A stretch of DNA of 64,000 bases from Pseudomonas sihuiensis. Its GTDB lineage: Bacteria > Pseudomonadota > Gammaproteobacteria > Pseudomonadales > Pseudomonadaceae. The DNA is taken from positions 3,906,001 through 3,970,000 of the forward strand of contig NZ_LT629797.1 in assembly GCF_900106015.1 (NCBI RefSeq). The letters are read 5' to 3'. Positions 30,174 through 40,119 of this stretch are shown here, in pieces. The position numbers and the translations under genes were made by a program. Below the pieces are notes generated by a model. The model made no database searches and was not told the DNA's origin. It worked only from the letters and a program-made list of their open reading frames with translations. Every line of letters begins with the position of its first letter. Positions within the stretch are counted from its first letter, which is position 1.

Positions 30174-31235
30174 ATGTCCGTCAGCCTGCCGCCACGTGGC
30201 CGTGGTACCGCCAGCAATCCGCACAACCGCTATGCACCGACCCGTTCGGAGCAGGAAGACGACGGCTGGTATCAGGACGAGACCCCGCCAAGTCGCGCCA
30301 CCGAAGTGCGCAAGGAGCAGGCGAAGACGGCGATCACCCGCAACAACTCGCCGGATGTAGGCTTCGACCGCTCGGTGAACCCCTACCGTGGCTGTGAGCA
30401 TGGCTGCATCTACTGTTTTGCCAGGCCGACTCACGCTTACTGGGACATGTCGCCGGGCATCGACTTCGAAACCCGCCTGATCGCCAAGACCAACCTGGCC
30501 GAACGCCTCGAAGAGCAACTGCAAAAACCCGGCTACGTGCCGCAACCCATCGCCCTGGGCATCAACACCGACGCCTACCAGCCCATCGAGCGCGAACAGC
30601 GCCTGACCCGCCAGGCCTTGGAAATCCTGCTGCGCTACAAGCACCCGTTGCACATCATCACCAAGGGCTCACTGATCCTGCGCGACCTCGACCTGCTCAG
30701 CGAGCTTGCCAGGCACAACCTGGTCAGCGTGGCCTTCAGCCTGACCACCCTGGATGACGAACTCAAACGCATCATGGAGCCGCGCACTGCCGCCCCAGCG
30801 GCGCGCCTGCGTGCCATGCGCACGCTGCATGAAACGGGTGTCCCGGTCAGCGCAATCTGCGCGCCGATGATTCCGCAGATCAACGACATGGAGCTGGAAG
30901 CACTCCTGGAAGCCGCCCGTGACGCCGGCGCTCGTTCGGCCGGTTACGTACTGCTGCGCCTGCCGCTGGAGATCGCCGGGTTGTTCGAGGAGTGGCTGCA
31001 GGTGCACTTTCCGGATCGCGCCGCCCACGTGATGAGCCTGATTCGCCAGAGCCGTGGCGGCAAGAACTACGACAGCCGCTTCGGCAGCCGCATGCGTGGC
31101 GAGGGCCTGTTCGCCGATCTGCTGGAGCAGCGTTTTCGCCTGGCGCGGCGCAGGCTCGGCCTGGATCAGCGAGGCAGCGTGGTGCTGGACTGTTCGCAGT
31201 TCTGCCCGCCGGGTGCGCAATTGAGCCTGCTCTGA
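30174..31235 (+). CDS. PA0069-type radical SAM protein, SOS-linked
   Basis: 353 residues. The radical SAM cluster motif is CEHGCIYC (Cys74, Cys78, Cys81). A short basic, Asn-rich N-terminus includes SPDVGFDRSVNPYRGC, the pattern of SplB-like Rv2578c/PA0069 proteins. The start at 30174 has TTGGAG upstream; the longer reading runs back through the symporter gene. A LexA box immediately upstream indicates induction by DNA damage. Relation to spore photoproduct lyase suggests a nucleic-acid substrate, but the reaction is unproven. Confidence 0.9.
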   Translation: MSVSLPPRGRGTASNPHNRYAPTRSEQEDDGWYQDETPPSRATEVRKEQAKTAITRNNSPDVGFDRSVNPYRGCEHGCIYCFARPTHAYWDMSPGIDFETRLIAKTNLAERLEEQLQKPGYVPQPIALGINTDAYQPIEREQRLTRQALEILLRYKHPLHIITKGSLILRDLDLLSELARHNLVSVAFSLTTLDDELKRIMEPRTAAPAARLRAMRTLHETGVPVSAICAPMIPQINDMELEALLEAARDAGARSAGYVLLRLPLEIAGLFEEWLQVHFPDRAAHVMSLIRQSRGGKNYDSRFGSRMRGEGLFADLLEQRFRLARRRLGLDQRGSVVLDCSQFCPPGAQLSLL

Positions 31236-31270
31236 CTTGGCAGCCCGTCTCGATATGTTAAAACGTGGCA

Positions 31271-31361
31271 GGATCCGTACGAAAAGTTTCCGAGCGAAGG
31301 TCAGGCGAACCGTTTTTTAACGAAGCATCACCGAGCGCAGGTATTTTTCGTACAGATCCTT
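31271..31361. mobile_element. 91-bp MITE-like element with 16-bp terminal inverted repeats
   Basis: The ends AGGATCCGTACGAAAA and TTTTCGTACAGATCCT match at 15 of 16 positions. There is no coding capacity. Its right half carries the GCATnnCCGAGCGCAG core also found in the element at 16782-16833. It fills most of the gap before mtlR and may carry or displace that promoter. Confidence 0.75.
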
Positions 31362-31386
31362 CTTGAGGCATTGACCGACGACGACC

Positions 31387-32292
31387 ATGACCCGCACATC
31401 CCGCGTAGCCGACCCGTCCTACGAACTGATGGACGACCATGAAGGCCATTCGCTGATCTACCGCCAGCACGGCTTTCCCTCGCCGCTGGTGCGCTGGCAC
31501 TTTCACAAGGAATACGAGCTGCACCTGATCGTCGCCAGCTCCGGCAAGGTGTTCATCGGCGACTACATCGGCAATTTCTCCCCCTATACCCTGTTCCTCA
31601 CCGGCCCTGGCCTGCCGCACAACTGGATCAGCCAGGTCGAGGAAGGCGAGGTGGTGGAAACCCGCGACATGCTGGTCAACTTCACCGATGAAGTGCTGGA
31701 GAGCGGTACGGCGGTGTTCGCCGAGTTGAAGACCCTGCAACCCTTGCTGGCCCGTGCGCAGTTCGGCATCGAGTTCCGCGACCCGCTGCTGATTCGCGAA
31801 GCCGGCGTACTGATGGGCAAGATCGCCAACAGCCGCGGCATCACCCGCCTGGGCCATTTCTTCATCCTCATGGAGCTGCTCGCCGGCAGCGAGGATTACC
31901 AGTTGCTCTCGGCCGTGACCTCTTCGGAGCTGGGCGACGAGCAGCATGTCGAGCGCATCAACCGGGCGGTGGACTACATCTTCCAGCACTACGCGCAGGG
32001 CATCAGCCAGGAGGAAGTCGCCGAGCACCTGGGCATGACCACCACCTACTTTTCGCGCTTCTTCAAGCAGGCCACCGGGCGTGGTTTCGTCGAATTCGTC
32101 AATCGCCTGCGGGTGAGCAAATCCTGCGAGCTGCTGAGCAAAAGCGACAAGCCGGTGACCGACGTGTGCTTCGAGTCCGGCTTCAGCAATATTTCCAACT
32201 TCAACCGCCGTTTCCAGCAGCTCAAGGGCATGACCCCCTCCGGTTATCGCAAGCTGGCGGTGCAGCGCCTGACCGAGCAAAACCTGTACTGA
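31387..32292 (+). CDS. mtlR: AraC-family activator of the mannitol operon
   Basis: 301 residues, matching P. fluorescens MtlR in length. An N-terminal cupin (VRWHFHKEYELHLIVASSGKVFIGDY ... FLTGPGLPHNWISQ) senses polyol; a C-terminal AraC module runs from about residue 195 (EEVAEHLGMTTTYFSRFFKQATGRGF; DVCFESGFSNISNFNRRFQQLKGMTPSGYR). It lies just upstream of mtlE in the same direction, and two direct repeats in the mtlE promoter fit its binding mode. Known role: activates mtlE with mannitol, sorbitol or arabitol. Confidence 0.9.
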   Translation: MTRTSRVADPSYELMDDHEGHSLIYRQHGFPSPLVRWHFHKEYELHLIVASSGKVFIGDYIGNFSPYTLFLTGPGLPHNWISQVEEGEVVETRDMLVNFTDEVLESGTAVFAELKTLQPLLARAQFGIEFRDPLLIREAGVLMGKIANSRGITRLGHFFILMELLAGSEDYQLLSAVTSSELGDEQHVERINRAVDYIFQHYAQGISQEEVAEHLGMTTTYFSRFFKQATGRGFVEFVNRLRVSKSCELLSKSDKPVTDVCFESGFSNISNFNRRFQQLKGMTPSGYRKLAVQRLTEQNLY

Positions 32293-32383
32293 ATCGGTAG
32301 TCCTCCCCTGCTCCGACCTCCTCTACACCCCTCATGCCAGAGAGTTACACCCCTTACCGTGGCGGTTTGGCGCTGCCCGATCA

Positions 32384-32419
32384 GTGCAAAAAAGTATCGA
32401 TCACTGTGCACTCAAGGAT
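32384..32419 (+). promoter_or_regulatory. candidate MtlR operator (two direct repeats)
   Basis: GTGCAAAAAAGTAT (32384-32397) and GTGCACTCAAGGAT (32406-32419) share the pattern GTGCA-N5-GnAT and are spaced 22 bp, two helical turns, as expected for AraC proteins. The second repeat abuts the -35 element. Confidence 0.7.
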
Positions 32420-32448
32420 TTGTTCGTGCAGGCCTGCGGGGGTGTAAT
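32420..32448 (+). promoter_or_regulatory. sigma-70 promoter of the mtl operon
   Basis: TTGTTC at 32420-32425 and TGTAAT at 32443-32448 are separated by 17 bp. The weak -35 next to the MtlR repeat fits an activator-dependent promoter. The mtlE start lies about 72 bp downstream. Confidence 0.6.
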
Positions 32449-32519
32449 CCGGCCCGAGCCAAACAAAAACAATAACGATCTTCCGCAGCCATACAGGCGC
32501 GGGAGAGGAGTTCACAAGC

Positions 32520-33830
32520 ATGAACAACTCGATCAAAGCCCTCGTTGCAGCCTCTTGCCTGTCCCTCACCCTGGTTGCTCAGGGCGCCGAAACCCTGACC
32601 ATCGCCACGGTCAACAACAGCGACATGATCCGCATGCAGCGGCTCGCCAAGACTTTCGAAGAACAGAATCCCGACATCCGTCTGAAGTGGGTGGTGCTCG
32701 AGGAGAACGTGCTGCGCCAGCGCCTGACCACAGATATCGCCACCCAGGGTGGCCAGTTCGACGTGCTCACCATTGGCATGTACGAAGCGGCGCTGTGGGG
32801 CGAGAAAGGCTGGCTGGAGCCGATGACCGAACTGCCGGCCGACTACGACCTAGACGACGTCTTCCCCTCGGTGCGCGAAGGCCTGTCCGCCAAGGGCACG
32901 CTGTACGCCCTGCCGTTCTATGCCGAAGCCTCGATCACCTATTACCGCAAGGACCTGTTCGAGCAGGCCGGTCTGGAAATGCCCGAGCAACCGACCTGGG
33001 AGCAGATGGCCGAATTCGCCGGCAAACTGCACCAGCCAGACAAAGGCCAGTACGGCCTGTGCCTGCGCGGCAAGGCCGGCTGGGGCGAAAACATGGCGCT
33101 GATCACCACCCTGGCCAACGCCCACGGTGCGCGCTGGTTCGATGAGCAGTGGCAGCCGGAATTCACCGGCAGCGAATGGCAGAACGCGCTGAACTTCTAC
33201 GTCGACAACATGAAGAAATACGGCCCACCCGGCGCCTCCAGCAACGGTTTCAACGAGAACCTGGCGCTGTTCAACAGCGGCAAGTGCGCGCTGTGGGTCG
33301 ATGCCAGCGTGGCCGGTTCCTTCGTCACCGATACCTCGCAAAGCAAGGTCGCCGACGCCGTCGGCTTCACCTTCGCGCCGACCCAGGTCACCGACAAGGG
33401 CGCTTCCTGGTTGTACTCCTGGGCCCTGGCGATTCCCACCAGCTCCAAGTCCAAGGACGCCGCCAAGACCTTCAGCGCCTGGGCCACCTCCAAGGCCTAT
33501 GCCGAACTGGTCGCCGAGAAGGATGGCGTGGCCAACGTGCCGCCGGGCACCCGCGCCTCGACCTACAGCGACGCCTACATGCAGGCCGCGCCGTTCGCCA
33601 AGGTCACTCTGGACTCGCTGCAGAAGGCCGACCCGGCCGACCCCAGCGCCAAGCCGGTGCCTTACGTGGGCATCCAGTTGGTGACCATTCCCGAGTTCCA
33701 GGCCATCGGCACCAGCGTCGGCAAGCTGTTCACCGCCGCGCTCACCGGGCAGATGCAACCGCAGCAGGCCCTGCAAGCGGCACAGCAGAGCACCGAGCGG
33801 GAAATGAAGCGCGCTGGCTACCCGAAGTAG
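32520..33830 (+). CDS. mtlE: mannitol/polyol ABC transporter substrate-binding protein
   Basis: 436 residues. A signal peptide (IKALVAASCLSLTLVAQGA) precedes a family 1 extracellular solute-binding fold (LTIATVNNSDMIRMQRLAKTFEEQNPDIRLKW). Periplasmic. It captures mannitol, glucitol or arabitol for MtlFGK. First gene of mtlEFGKDYZ, behind the MtlR-type promoter. The 151-bp gap before mtlF holds a repeat hairpin, which could favour higher receptor expression. Confidence 0.93.
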   Translation: MNNSIKALVAASCLSLTLVAQGAETLTIATVNNSDMIRMQRLAKTFEEQNPDIRLKWVVLEENVLRQRLTTDIATQGGQFDVLTIGMYEAALWGEKGWLEPMTELPADYDLDDVFPSVREGLSAKGTLYALPFYAEASITYYRKDLFEQAGLEMPEQPTWEQMAEFAGKLHQPDKGQYGLCLRGKAGWGENMALITTLANAHGARWFDEQWQPEFTGSEWQNALNFYVDNMKKYGPPGASSNGFNENLALFNSGKCALWVDASVAGSFVTDTSQSKVADAVGFTFAPTQVTDKGASWLYSWALAIPTSSKSKDAAKTFSAWATSKAYAELVAEKDGVANVPPGTRASTYSDAYMQAAPFAKVTLDSLQKADPADPSAKPVPYVGIQLVTIPEFQAIGTSVGKLFTAALTGQMQPQQALQAAQQSTEREMKRAGYPK

Positions 33831-33837
33831 CCATTTT

Positions 33838-33902
33838 GTAGGGTGGGCTTTAGCCCACCAGGGTTTCACCGTGAGTTCGTGGTGGGCTGAAGCCCACCCT
33901 AC
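33838..33902. repeat. GTAGGGTGGGC-type inverted repeat inside the mtl operon
   Basis: GTAGGGTGGGCTTTAGCCCACC at the left is mirrored by GGTGGGCTGAAGCCCACCCTAC at the right. A further half copy (GGCCCACCCTACC) follows at 33920-33932. The same unit occurs at 49528-49549 and 49605-49626. It begins 7 bp after the mtlE stop. Confidence 0.82.
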
Positions 33903-33981
33903 GGGACGGAACTCCGCCCGGCCCACCCTACCGGCCGCCCACTTGCGTTACGCCCCCCCCAATTCCGCCCTCGGAGGCATG

Positions 33982-34914
33982 ATGAATTCTCCGGCCATCG
34001 ATACCCCCGCCACGCAGGCCACTACGCCGGTGGCGCGCAAGCCCAGGCGCCTGGCGCCCGGCTGGTTTCTGGTCAGCCCCTCGGTGGCCCTGCTGCTGAT
34101 CTGGATGATCGTGCCGCTGAGCATGACCGTCTATTTCTCGCTGATCCGCTACAACCTGCTGTACCCCGGCGAGAACGATTTCGTCGGTCTGGAGAACTTC
34201 GAATACTTCGTCACCGACGCCGCTTTCCTCTCCGGCGCCGGCAATACCGTATTGCTGGTGGGCAGCGTGCTGCTGATCAGCGTGGTGTTCGGCGTGCTGA
34301 TCTCGGCGCTGCTGGAGGCCAGCGAGTTCTTCGGCCGTGGCATCGTACGGGTGCTGCTGATCTCGCCGTTCTTCATCATGCCCACGGTCAGCGCGCTGCT
34401 GTGGAAGAACCTGATCTTCCATCCGGTATCGGGGATTCTCGCCGCCATCTGGCAGTTCTTCGGCGCCCAGCCGGTGGACTGGCTGGCGCACCACCCGCTG
34501 TTCTCGATCATCATGATCGTGTCCTGGCAATGGCTGCCGTTCGCCATCCTGATCCTGATGACCGCCATGCAATCGCTGGATCAGGAGCAGAAGGAAGCCG
34601 CGCGCCTCGACGGCGCCGGCCCCATCGCCATCTTCTGGCACCTAACCCTGCCGCACCTGGCGCGGCCAATTGCCGTGGTGGTGATGATCGAGACCATCTT
34701 CCTGCTCTCGGTATTCGCCGAGATCTACACCACCACCAGCGGCGGCCCCGGCTACGAGTCGACCAACCTCGCCTACCTGATCTACACCCAGGCCCTGCTG
34801 CAGTTCGACGTCGGCATGGCCTCGGCGGGCGGACTGATCGCGGTGGTGATCGCCAACATCGCCGCCATCGTGCTGATCCGCATGATCGGCAAGAACCTGA
34901 CCGACAAGCAGTGA
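33982..34914 (+). CDS. mtlF: polyol ABC transporter permease 1
   Basis: 310 residues with six membrane segments. The EAA loop characteristic of binding-protein-dependent permeases is visible as EQKEAARLDGAGPIAIFWHLTLP near residue 200. The start at 33982 has GGAGG 4 nt upstream; a second Met three bases earlier is too close to it. Pairs with MtlG in the inner membrane and is powered by MtlK. Confidence 0.92.
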   Translation: MNSPAIDTPATQATTPVARKPRRLAPGWFLVSPSVALLLIWMIVPLSMTVYFSLIRYNLLYPGENDFVGLENFEYFVTDAAFLSGAGNTVLLVGSVLLISVVFGVLISALLEASEFFGRGIVRVLLISPFFIMPTVSALLWKNLIFHPVSGILAAIWQFFGAQPVDWLAHHPLFSIIMIVSWQWLPFAILILMTAMQSLDQEQKEAARLDGAGPIAIFWHLTLPHLARPIAVVVMIETIFLLSVFAEIYTTTSGGPGYESTNLAYLIYTQALLQFDVGMASAGGLIAVVIANIAAIVLIRMIGKNLTDKQ

Positions 34915-34924
34915 GGGCCCTGAG

Positions 34925-35758
34925 ATGCTGACGCTGAAACAATCCCGTCGCCTGCAGAGCCTGATCATCGGCGCCCTGGCCTGGGCGATCGCCGCGGTGA
35001 TCTTCTTCCCGATCTTCTGGATGGTGCTGACCAGCCTGAAGACCGAGATCGACGCCTTCGCCACGCCGCCGCAGTTCATCTTCACCCCGACGCTGGAGAA
35101 CTACCTGCACATCAACGAGCGCAGCGACTACTTCGCCTTCGCCTGGAACTCGGTGCTGATCTCCCTCTCGGCGACGCTGCTGTGCATGCTCCTGGCCGTG
35201 CCAGCCGCCTACTCCATGGCCTTCTTCGAGACGCGCCACACCAAGCGCACGCTGCTGTGGATGCTGTCGACCAAGATGCTGCCACCGGTGGGCGTGCTGG
35301 TACCGATCTACCTGCTGGCCAAGCAGTTCGGTCTGCTCGATTCACGCCTGGCGCTGATCATCATCTACACCCTGATCAACCTGCCGATCATCGTGTGGAT
35401 GGTTTACACCTACTTCAAGGACATCCCCGTGGACATCCTCGAAGCGGCGCGCCTGGATGGCGCCACCACCTGGCAGGAGATCGTCCGCGTACTGCTGCCG
35501 ATCGCTCGCGGCGGCCTGGCATCGACCATGTTGCTGTCGCTGATCCTGTGCTGGAACGAGGCGTTCTGGTCGCTCAACCTGACCAGCTCCGCCGCCGCCC
35601 CGCTGACTGCCCTGGTGGCCTCCTACTCCAGCCCCGAGGGCCTGTTCTGGGCCAAGCTCTCCGCCGTTTCGACCCTGGCCTGCGCGCCTATCCTGATCTT
35701 CGGCTGGATCAGCCAAAAACAACTTGTACGCGGCCTGTCCTTCGGCGCGGTGAAATAA
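34925..35758 (+). CDS. mtlG: polyol ABC transporter permease 2
   Basis: 277 residues with six membrane segments. The EAA loop reads DILEAARLDGATTWQEIVRVLLPIA near residue 175, typical of MalG-type permeases. It starts 10 bp after mtlF and ends 15 bp before mtlK. Second half of the membrane channel for mannitol. Confidence 0.93.
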   Translation: MLTLKQSRRLQSLIIGALAWAIAAVIFFPIFWMVLTSLKTEIDAFATPPQFIFTPTLENYLHINERSDYFAFAWNSVLISLSATLLCMLLAVPAAYSMAFFETRHTKRTLLWMLSTKMLPPVGVLVPIYLLAKQFGLLDSRLALIIIYTLINLPIIVWMVYTYFKDIPVDILEAARLDGATTWQEIVRVLLPIARGGLASTMLLSLILCWNEAFWSLNLTSSAAAPLTALVASYSSPEGLFWAKLSAVSTLACAPILIFGWISQKQLVRGLSFGAVK

Positions 35759-35773
35759 CGGGAGACCTTCCAC

Positions 35774-36877
<1,104 letters not shown>

Positions 36878-36903
36878 CGCCGCTCCATCACGGGATGTTC
36901 CAG

Positions 36904-38379
36904 ATGAAACTCAATCGCCAGCAGCTTTCCCGGCTTGGCGGCGCCGTCGCGCTGCCCAGCTACACCGCAGAGATGATCCGCACCGGCATCGCCCATTTTG
37001 GCGTCGGCGGCTTTCACCGCGCCCACCAGGCGGTCTACACCGATGCCCTGATGAACCAGGGCCTGGCACTGGACTGGGGTATCTGCGGGGTCGGCGTGCG
37101 CAGTGAGGACCGCGCCATGCGCGATGCCCTGGCCAGCCAGGATTACCTCTACACCCTGGTCGAACTGGGCGACGAGCCGAACCTGCCGGTGCGGGTGATC
37201 GGCGCGATCACCGACATGCTGCTGGCCGAGGAGTCGCCGCAGGCGCTGATCGACAAGCTGGCCGACCCGACGATTCGCATCGTCTCGCTGACCATCACCG
37301 AGGGTGGCTACTGCATCGACGACAGCAGCGGCGAATTTCTCGCCGAACTGCCAGCCATTGCCCACGACCTGCGTCATCCCGAATCGCCGCAAAGCGTGTT
37401 CGGCTTTCTCTGCGCGGCCCTGGCCAAACGTCGCGCCGCCGGCATCCCGGCCTTCACCCTGATGTCCTGCGATAACCTGCCACACAACGGCGACGTCACG
37501 CGCAAGGCACTGCTGGCCTTCGCCCACCTGGCCGACCACGAGCTGGCCACCTGGATCGACCATCATGTGAGCTTTCCCAATGCCATGGTCGACCGCATCA
37601 CGCCGATGACCAGCGCCGCCCATCGTCAGCAACTGGCCGAGCAGCACGGCGTCGACGACGCCTGGCCGGTGGTTTGCGAGCCCTTCGTGCAATGGGTGCT
37701 GGAGGACAAGTTCGTCAGCGGTCGGCCGGCCTGGGAAGAGGTCGGCGTGCAGTTCACCGACGACGTCACACCCTACGAGGAAATGAAGATCAAGCTGCTC
37801 AATGGCAGCCACCTGGCGCTGACCTACCTGGGCTTTCTCAAGGGCTATCGCTTCGTCCACGAAACCATGAACGACCCGCTGCTGCGCCAGTACGTGCGCA
37901 CCTTCATGGATCTGGACGTGACCCCGCAGCTGGCGCCGGTTCCGGGCATCGACCTGAGCACCTACAAGGACACGCTGATCGAGCGCTTCTCCAACCAGGC
38001 CATCGCCGATCAGCTGGAGCGGGTCTGCTCGGATGGCTCGTCGAAGTTTCCCAAGTTCATCGTGCCCACCCTCAACCGTCTGATCGAAGACGGTCGGCCG
38101 CTGGAGCGCGCGGCCCTGGTAGTCGCAGCCTGGGCGCTGTACCTCAAGGGCGTCGACGAGAACGGCAAGCGCTATCGCATCCCCGATCCGCGCGCCGAGT
38201 TCTGCCAGGCGCTGGTGGCCGATGACGACAAGGTGCGCGAGCGGGTACTGGGCGTCGAGGCGATCTTCGGCAACGCCATCGCGCAGTCGACAGCGTTCGT
38301 CGAAGCCTTCGAGCTGTGTTACGACAGCCTGCGCAAGCTCGGCGTGACCCGTACCCTGCAGACACTGCTGGGCGACTGA
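36904..38379 (+). CDS. mtlD: mannitol 2-dehydrogenase
   Basis: 491 residues, the length of polyol-specific long-chain dehydrogenases. The N-terminal NAD-binding loop is GIAHFGVGGFHRAHQAVY, and a conserved block (KIKLLNGSHLALTYLGFLKGY) carries the active-site Lys. It oxidises mannitol to fructose with NAD+ (also arabitol to xylulose, sorbitol to fructose in P. fluorescens). The start at 36904 gives MKLNRQQL as in homologues; an in-frame Met 9 bp upstream is possible. The reverse strand is open for 815 codons but is a shadow. Confidence 0.94.
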   Translation: MKLNRQQLSRLGGAVALPSYTAEMIRTGIAHFGVGGFHRAHQAVYTDALMNQGLALDWGICGVGVRSEDRAMRDALASQDYLYTLVELGDEPNLPVRVIGAITDMLLAEESPQALIDKLADPTIRIVSLTITEGGYCIDDSSGEFLAELPAIAHDLRHPESPQSVFGFLCAALAKRRAAGIPAFTLMSCDNLPHNGDVTRKALLAFAHLADHELATWIDHHVSFPNAMVDRITPMTSAAHRQQLAEQHGVDDAWPVVCEPFVQWVLEDKFVSGRPAWEEVGVQFTDDVTPYEEMKIKLLNGSHLALTYLGFLKGYRFVHETMNDPLLRQYVRTFMDLDVTPQLAPVPGIDLSTYKDTLIERFSNQAIADQLERVCSDGSSKFPKFIVPTLNRLIEDGRPLERAALVVAAWALYLKGVDENGKRYRIPDPRAEFCQALVADDDKVRERVLGVEAIFGNAIAQSTAFVEAFELCYDSLRKLGVTRTLQTLLGD

Positions 38380-38382
38380 GCC

Positions 38383-39882
38383 ATGTACCTCGGTATCGAC
38401 TGCGGCACCCAGGGCACCAAGGCGCTGGTGCTGGATGCTGACAGCGGCCAGGTGCTCGGCGCCGGCAGCGCCAGCCACACGCTGCAGAGCGGCGCCAATG
38501 GCCGCCGCGAGCAACAGCCGCAGCAATGGCTGGAGGCTTTCGAGCAGGCAACCCGACAGGCGCTGACGGCTGCGGGCATCAGCGGCGAGCGGATTCTCGG
38601 CATTGGCGTCTCCGGCCAGCAGCATGGCCTGGTGCTGCTCGATGAACAGGGCGCGGTGCTGCGCCCGGCCAAGCTCTGGTGCGACACCGAGTCGACCCCG
38701 GAGAACCAGCGCCTGCTCGATCATCTCGGCGGCGAGGCCGGCTCGCTGCAGCGCCTGGGCGTGGCCATCGCGCCGGGCTACACGGTGTCCAAGCTGCTCT
38801 GGACCCAGGAGCAGCACCCGGATCTGTTCACCCGCATCGCGCATATTCTGCTGCCGCACGATTACCTCAACCACTGGCTCACCGGCCGTGCCTGCAGCGA
38901 GTACGGCGACGCCTCCGGCACGGGTTATTTCAACGTGCGCACGCGCAGCTGGGACCGCGAGCTGCTGAACGTCATCGACCCCAGCGGGCGCCTCTGCAAG
39001 GCGCTGCCAGAGCTGATCGAGGCAGATCAGCCAGTGGGTAGCCTCCGCCCGCAGATCGCCCGGCAGTTGGGCCTGAACCCGGATGCCGTGGTGGCCAGCG
39101 GCGGTGGCGACAACATGATGGGCGCCATCGGCACCGGCAATATCCGTCCGGGCGCGATCACCATGAGTCTGGGCACCTCCGGCACGCTCTACGCCTACAG
39201 CGATCAAGCGATGATCAGCCCGCATGCTCAGGTGGCGACCTTCTGCTCATCGAGCGGCGGCTGGCTACCGCTGATCTGCACCATGAACCTCACCAGCGCC
39301 ACCGGGCTGATCCAGCAACTGCTGGAACTGGACATCCAGACCTTCGGCGAACTGGTCGAGCAATCGCCCATCGGCGCCGAGGGCCTGCTCATGCTGCCGT
39401 TCTTCAATGGCGAACGGGTGCCGGCACTGCCCAGCTCGCGCGCCAGCCTGCTGGGCATGGACAGCGACAACCTGACCCGCGCCAATCTGTGCCGGGCGGT
39501 GGTCGAGGGCAGCAGTTTCGGCCTGCGCTACGGCCTCGACCTGCTGCGCGCCAGCGGCCTGCAGAGCCAGACCATCCGCCTGATCGGCGGCGCGGCGAAG
39601 AGCCCGGTGTGGCGCCAGGTGATCGCCGACATCATGGGCACGCCACTGGTCTGCCCGCAGCACACCGAAGCCGCCGCGCTGGGCGCCGCGATCCAGGCCG
39701 CCTGGTGCCTGACGCCCGGAGCGGATCGCCAGGCGCAGCTGGCCGAACTGTGCGAGCGTTGCGTGCACCTCGATGCCAGCACGCAGACCCAGCCGGACCC
39801 GGCGCGCACGGCGCAGTACGAAATGGTCTATCAACGCTACCGCAAGCAGGTAAGCCTGCTGGCCGAGAGCACACCGGCGTGA
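38383..39882 (+). CDS. mtlY: xylulokinase
   Basis: 499 residues of the FGGY kinase family. The phosphate-1 loop is IDCGTQGTKALVLD at the N-terminus. GVSGQQHGLVLLD and the C-terminal GGAAKSPVWRQVIADI complete the XylB pattern. It phosphorylates D-xylulose formed from arabitol by MtlD. It begins 3 bp after mtlD. The following gap carries a nested repeat element before mtlZ. Confidence 0.93.
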   Translation: MYLGIDCGTQGTKALVLDADSGQVLGAGSASHTLQSGANGRREQQPQQWLEAFEQATRQALTAAGISGERILGIGVSGQQHGLVLLDEQGAVLRPAKLWCDTESTPENQRLLDHLGGEAGSLQRLGVAIAPGYTVSKLLWTQEQHPDLFTRIAHILLPHDYLNHWLTGRACSEYGDASGTGYFNVRTRSWDRELLNVIDPSGRLCKALPELIEADQPVGSLRPQIARQLGLNPDAVVASGGGDNMMGAIGTGNIRPGAITMSLGTSGTLYAYSDQAMISPHAQVATFCSSSGGWLPLICTMNLTSATGLIQQLLELDIQTFGELVEQSPIGAEGLLMLPFFNGERVPALPSSRASLLGMDSDNLTRANLCRAVVEGSSFGLRYGLDLLRASGLQSQTIRLIGGAAKSPVWRQVIADIMGTPLVCPQHTEAAALGAAIQAAWCLTPGADRQAQLAELCERCVHLDASTQTQPDPARTAQYEMVYQRYRKQVSLLAESTPA

Positions 39883-39893
39883 GAACGCCTTGA

Positions 39894-40097
39894 GGGCACC
39901 TCCAAGAACCTAGGCAAGGCAGATAGTGCCGATGAGATACGGCTATCAAAGCGGCGTCCGTAGGAGCCCCGCCCCGGGGCGAAGCCTCTCGAGTCCGCGC
40001 CGCCCAGCTTCGCGGCGGGGCGCCGCTCCTACGAATTCCCCGCCTTGGCGCTTAACTGATTGGCATCAGGCGAAGCAGGTGGTTTTTAGAGGTGCCC
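39894..40097. mobile_element. 204-bp MITE-like element with a REP hairpin nested inside
   Basis: The ends GGGCACCTCCAAGAACC and GGTTTTTAGAGGTGCCC match as inverted repeats at 15 of 17 positions. A type 1 REP copy lies inside at 39960-40032, so without it the element would be about 131 bp. It lies entirely between mtlY and mtlZ. No target-site duplication is obvious. Confidence 0.75.
39960..40032. repeat. REP-like hairpin, type 1, copy B
   Basis: 73 bp beginning GTAGGAGCCCCGCCCCGGGG and ending GGCGGGGCGCCGCTCCTAC. It closely matches copy A at 13935-14006 and is nested in the element at 39894-40097. Confidence 0.83.
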
Positions 40098-40119
40098 GTT
40101 AACCGATACGGAGAAGAAC

